Positions 10,153-12,562 of a stretch of 12,562 nt of DNA are shown here, piece by piece (within the stretch, counting starts at the first letter, position 1; each line of letters starts with the position of its first letter). This DNA comes from Methanobacteriota archaeon (GTDB lineage: Archaea > Halobacteriota > Syntropharchaeia > JACQPP01): positions 1 to 12,562 of the forward strand of contig JACQPP010000096.1 in assembly GCA_016207465.1 (NCBI GenBank), written 5' to 3'. A model generated the notes under the pieces. That model was not told the DNA's origin and did no database searches. It worked only from the letters and a program-made list of their open reading frames with translations. A program made the position numbers and the translations under genes.

Positions 10153-12562
10153 CTACCCGGCCCCGCCGAGCCGCGAGAGTTCTCCCTTGAGCCGGTCCCG
10201 CTCGGCGCGGAGTTCCTCGATGCTGTGGAGGCCCCGGCGGCCGGGGGACGCCGGGAGGAATCTGCGGAGGGTGTCGAGTTCGGCCCGGAGGGCGGCGAGC
10301 TCGCGGTGGGGGAGTTGGGCCTGGCGGAGGCGGGCTTCGAGCTCTATGGGGAGGCGGAGGACCTTCTTCTCGAGTTCGTGGAAGCGCTCCTCGTCCACCG
10401 GGGCGAGGCCGGAGAGGCGCTCGCGGAGGCGGGAGAGCTCGCGGGCCACCTCCTCGAATCGGTCCTCGATGATTTTCTCGACCTCCTGGCGGGTGGCCCC
10501 GGGAGGAGGGGCCTCCGTGGCCTGGGGGGGAGGGGAAGCCTCGGGCTTCCTCTCCTCGCCTCCGATGAAGGCCCGGGGGCGGGCGGCGGGGGTCTTCCGT
10601 TTTTCGGCCTCTTTTTCGAGGATGCGGGCCTCGAGGAGGCTCTGGACGGTGCGGAGGCGCTGCTCGACGTAGCTGGCGGTCTTCTCGAGGACCTGCCGGG
10701 AGACGGTGTCGAGGAAGCGGGGGCCGAACTCCTGGACGGCCACCTGGGTCTTCTCGATGGACTGGAGCCGCCCGTCGGCCTGGTCGAGGCGGGCGAGGAT
10801 GGCGTCGAGTTTGGCGGCCTCCTCGAGTTTCTCGTCGATTTCGGCCACCTGGGCCACCTTGCGGCGGACCTGGGCCTCGAAGTGCTCCTGGGTGGCGAGG
10901 CCTTCGGAGCGCTCGATGCGGAGGCGCTCGAGGGCGAGGAGGAGGTCCTCCTTCTGTTTCAGCAGGGTGGTGAGGGGGGGCCGGCCCATCCTCTGGGCCA
11001 TGGCTTCCACCTCCTGGCGGAGTCCGTGGACCTCGCGGGCCTCGAGGCGCTGGGAGCGGCCGTAGGACTCCATGGAGCCGGCGGCCTCCTGGAGGCGTTT
11101 TTCGATGGTGCGGAGACGGTCGGCGAGGCCGGTGGAGACCCAGTCCTCCCAGAGGCGCTTCTCCTCGGCGGCCCGGTGGAGGTCGTCGAATCCCCGCTGG
11201 AGGCCGCGGGCGACCTCCCGGCGGACCTCTTCCTGGATGTCGTGGAGGGCCCCCTGGACCTGGGACCTGGCTTGCTCCCGGGTCCGGGTGAGGGTGTCCT
11301 CTATCTGCCGGGGGTCCACCCCGCCTCGGAGGTGCTCCTCGTAGCGGGAGAGGCGCTCGTCGAGTTCCTGGGGGATTGTTTCGAGGCGGAGGCGGAGGCT
11401 GGCCCGGAACCACTCCACGGTCTCCCGGAGTTCTGTCATCTCCTCGCGGCGGATGGCCTGGCGGAGGTCGTCGAGCCACCCCCGGATTTCCGGGGCGCGG
11501 GGGAGGTCGCGGGTGGCAGCGAGGACGGAGCGGCCGGTCTCCTCCTGGGCCTGGATGCGACCGAGCAGTTCGAGGCGCTGGAGGTGCTCCTGGTGCTGGG
11601 CTTCGAGGAGGTCGAGTTTGCGGCGGAGGGGGGCGGCCCGCTTCTCATATTCGTCCGGGGGGAGGGCGCCGGTCTCGTGGGCCCCTCGGAGGGTGTCGAG
11701 GGTCGCCTGGAGTTCCTCGCGCTGGCGGTCGAGTTCCCCGGGGCTCCGGGGGCGGCTGCGGAAGACCAGTTCCTCCAGGGCCCCGGCGAGGCGGAAGACC
11801 TCCTCGCGGACCGGGGGAAAGCCGGTGGCAATCTCCTCCAGGCGCTTCTCCAGGGGGAGGAACTGCTCCACCTGGAACTGGAGGGCCTCCTGGCGGAGTT
11901 CCTCCATCTGCACCCGGACGACCCCCAGTTTCTCCTCGAGGGTGCTGAAGCCCCGCTCCAGGGCCTGCTCCGCCTTGCCGATGGATGCCTCCAGCCCCTC
12001 CTTGACGGTGCGGATGGAGGCCGCCAGGGGGGGGAGGTCCTCGGCGGCGATGGTGGCGCGGATGGTGCGGATGAACTCCTGGAGGCGGTCCTCGCTGATG
12101 AACTCCCGGTAGAGCTCCTCGATTTTCCGAATCTGGGCCTCAATCTGCTCCACCTTTCCCCCGGCGACGTAGGTCTGGAGTTCGCGGACCCGGTCGAGGG
12201 TCTTGGCGTCCACCTCCAGGAGCTGGGTGAGGTTCTCGCGGAACTCCTCCCCGAGGCCAGCCACCGCCTCCCGGAGGGTGTCCACATCGGCCGACGAGGC
12301 CGTGTACTGCATCACGGCGGGCCGCTGGGCCGCGGCCTCCACCCCCTGGAGGGCCTTCTCGAGGGCGGTCACCCGCTCGGAGAGGAGGGCCTCCCCGGAG
12401 TGGCCCTCGATGGCCTGGTCAATCTCGGCGAGGCGGTCAATGCGCTGGCGGAGGGCGGTCTCGTAGTCCGCGGGGGAGACCTTCTGGGACTCCAGGTCCT
12501 TCTGGAGGCCTTGGAGTTCCTCGAAGAGGGTCTCCTTCTGTTGGAGGAGTTCGGCGAGGGGG
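10153..12562 (-). CDS. Long coiled-coil protein with internal repeats (partial, N-terminus missing)
   Basis: The frame is open through the right edge, so at least 800 residues are visible and the true start lies outside. A GTG at 12372 is in frame, but the 63 codons before it are equally coiled-coil-like and match a later repeat unit, so it is not the start. Almost the whole length is heptad-rich, charged helix (Glu, Arg, Leu, Gln), without cysteines or membrane segments. Counting from the GTG, a Pro/Ala-rich break lies at about 593-628, followed by another coiled coil (629-704) and a short end containing LHSIEELRAERDRLKGELSR. Three related units of about 50 residues occur at 12403-12558, 11587-11739 and 10819-10971. 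Such a protein would form an elongated oligomer, perhaps structural or chromosome-related, but no ATPase head or known domain is seen, so I name no function. Confidence 0.85.
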   Translation of the reverse strand, partial: PLAELLQQKETLFEELQGLQKDLESQKVSPADYETALRQRIDRLAEIDQAIEGHSGEALLSERVTALEKALQGVEAAAQRPAVMQYTASSADVDTLREAVAGLGEEFRENLTQLLEVDAKTLDRVRELQTYVAGGKVEQIEAQIRKIEELYREFISEDRLQEFIRTIRATIAAEDLPPLAASIRTVKEGLEASIGKAEQALERGFSTLEEKLGVVRVQMEELRQEALQFQVEQFLPLEKRLEEIATGFPPVREEVFRLAGALEELVFRSRPRSPGELDRQREELQATLDTLRGAHETGALPPDEYEKRAAPLRRKLDLLEAQHQEHLQRLELLGRIQAQEETGRSVLAATRDLPRAPEIRGWLDDLRQAIRREEMTELRETVEWFRASLRLRLETIPQELDERLSRYEEHLRGGVDPRQIEDTLTRTREQARSQVQGALHDIQEEVRREVARGLQRGFDDLHRAAEEKRLWEDWVSTGLADRLRTIEKRLQEAAGSMESYGRSQRLEAREVHGLRQEVEAMAQRMGRPPLTTLLKQKEDLLLALERLRIERSEGLATQEHFEAQVRRKVAQVAEIDEKLEEAAKLDAILARLDQADGRLQSIEKTQVAVQEFGPRFLDTVSRQVLEKTASYVEQRLRTVQSLLEARILEKEAEKRKTPAARPRAFIGGEERKPEASPPPQATEAPPPGATRQEVEKIIEDRFEEVARELSRLRERLSGLAPVDEERFHELEKKVLRLPIELEARLRQAQLPHRELAALRAELDTLRRFLPASPGRRGLHSIEELRAERDRLKGELSRLGGAG
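10819..10971 (-). repeat. Coiled-coil repeat unit 3
   Basis: The unit begins TLLKQKEDLLLALERLR, has a turn GLATQEHFE and then the second helix RRKVAQVAEIDEKLEE. It is the closest match to unit 1, including the AEID segment in helix two. Confidence 0.6.
11587..11739 (-). repeat. Coiled-coil repeat unit 2
   Basis: The unit begins GELDRQREELQATLDTL, has a turn GALPPDEYE and then a second helix. It shares the L-x-x-Q-K/R-E lead, the Gly turn and the Tyr/Phe-Glu residues with units 1 and 3. Confidence 0.55.
12403..12558 (-). repeat. Coiled-coil repeat unit 1
   Basis: Protein repeat beginning LAELLQQKETLFEELQGL and continuing to a turn with SPADYE before a second helix. It aligns with unit 3 (LTTLLKQKEDLLLALERL ... 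ATQEHFE) over its whole length. Confidence 0.6.

Noticed and set aside
9638..11479. Long upstream extension of the MmgE/PrpD reading frame, giving an apparent 1154-residue protein
   Set aside because: The extension is Pro/Arg/Gly-rich, lies out of frame on the same strand over the coiled-coil gene and covers the CopD-like gene. The family N-terminus begins at the ATG at 9637.
1..12562. CRISPR array, insertion sequence, tRNA or rRNA
   Set aside because: I saw no regularly spaced repeats, transposase-like protein or tRNA-like cloverleaf in the intergenic gaps, none of which exceeds about 120 nt.

Overview
The window is very GC-rich, densely packed DNA that I read as archaeal. The evidence is a PGF-CTERM sorting tail at the left edge, TATA boxes (shared core CCTTTA) about 30-38 nt before the first genes of several transcription units with almost no leader, Shine-Dalgarno motifs only inside operons, and archaeal-style DUF47-PiT phosphate uptake. 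The proteins are Arg-rich rather than strongly acidic, so a haloarchaeon is unlikely. A GC-rich euryarchaeal lineage such as a Thermoplasmatota relative is possible, but I cannot place it from this sequence alone.

Layout: (1) 1-516: the last codons of a secreted or surface protein (+), convergent with an IscU-type Fe-S scaffold gene (-). (2) 626-3867: an assimilatory sulfate module. An APS reductase (-) is divergent from the operon ATP sulfurylase, CysP-like PiT permease, TusA-like protein (+). A 17-bp palindrome sits between the two divergent TATA boxes. (3) 3963-5697: a phosphate uptake operon of a DUF47 (PhoU-like) protein and a canonical PiT permease, followed by a six-hairpin-glycosidase-like gene (5719-6819). 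(4) 6826-8011: a second TusA-like gene translationally coupled to a CoA-binding-fold gene (-), divergent from a PaaI-type thioesterase (+), with a 37-bp inverted repeat in the shared promoter region. (5) 8015-10092: a CopD-like four-helix membrane protein translationally coupled to an MmgE/PrpD-family protein (-). (6) 10153 to the right edge: a long coiled-coil protein (-) whose N-terminus lies outside the window.

How it fits together: the first permease would bring in sulfate, ATP sulfurylase would make APS, and the [4Fe-4S] APS reductase would make sulfite. No APS kinase is present, which agrees with direct APS reduction. Sulfite reductase and cysteine synthase are not in the window. Two TusA-like proteins share an unusual CPYN site in place of CPxP. 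The two PiT paralogues differ at their signature Asp residues, which suggests one carries sulfate and the other phosphate. The most unusual items are the palindrome, the CPYN pair, the divergent-promoter inverted repeat and the repetitive coiled-coil protein. There is no CRISPR array, insertion sequence, tRNA or rRNA, and no gene-free stretch longer than about 120 nt.
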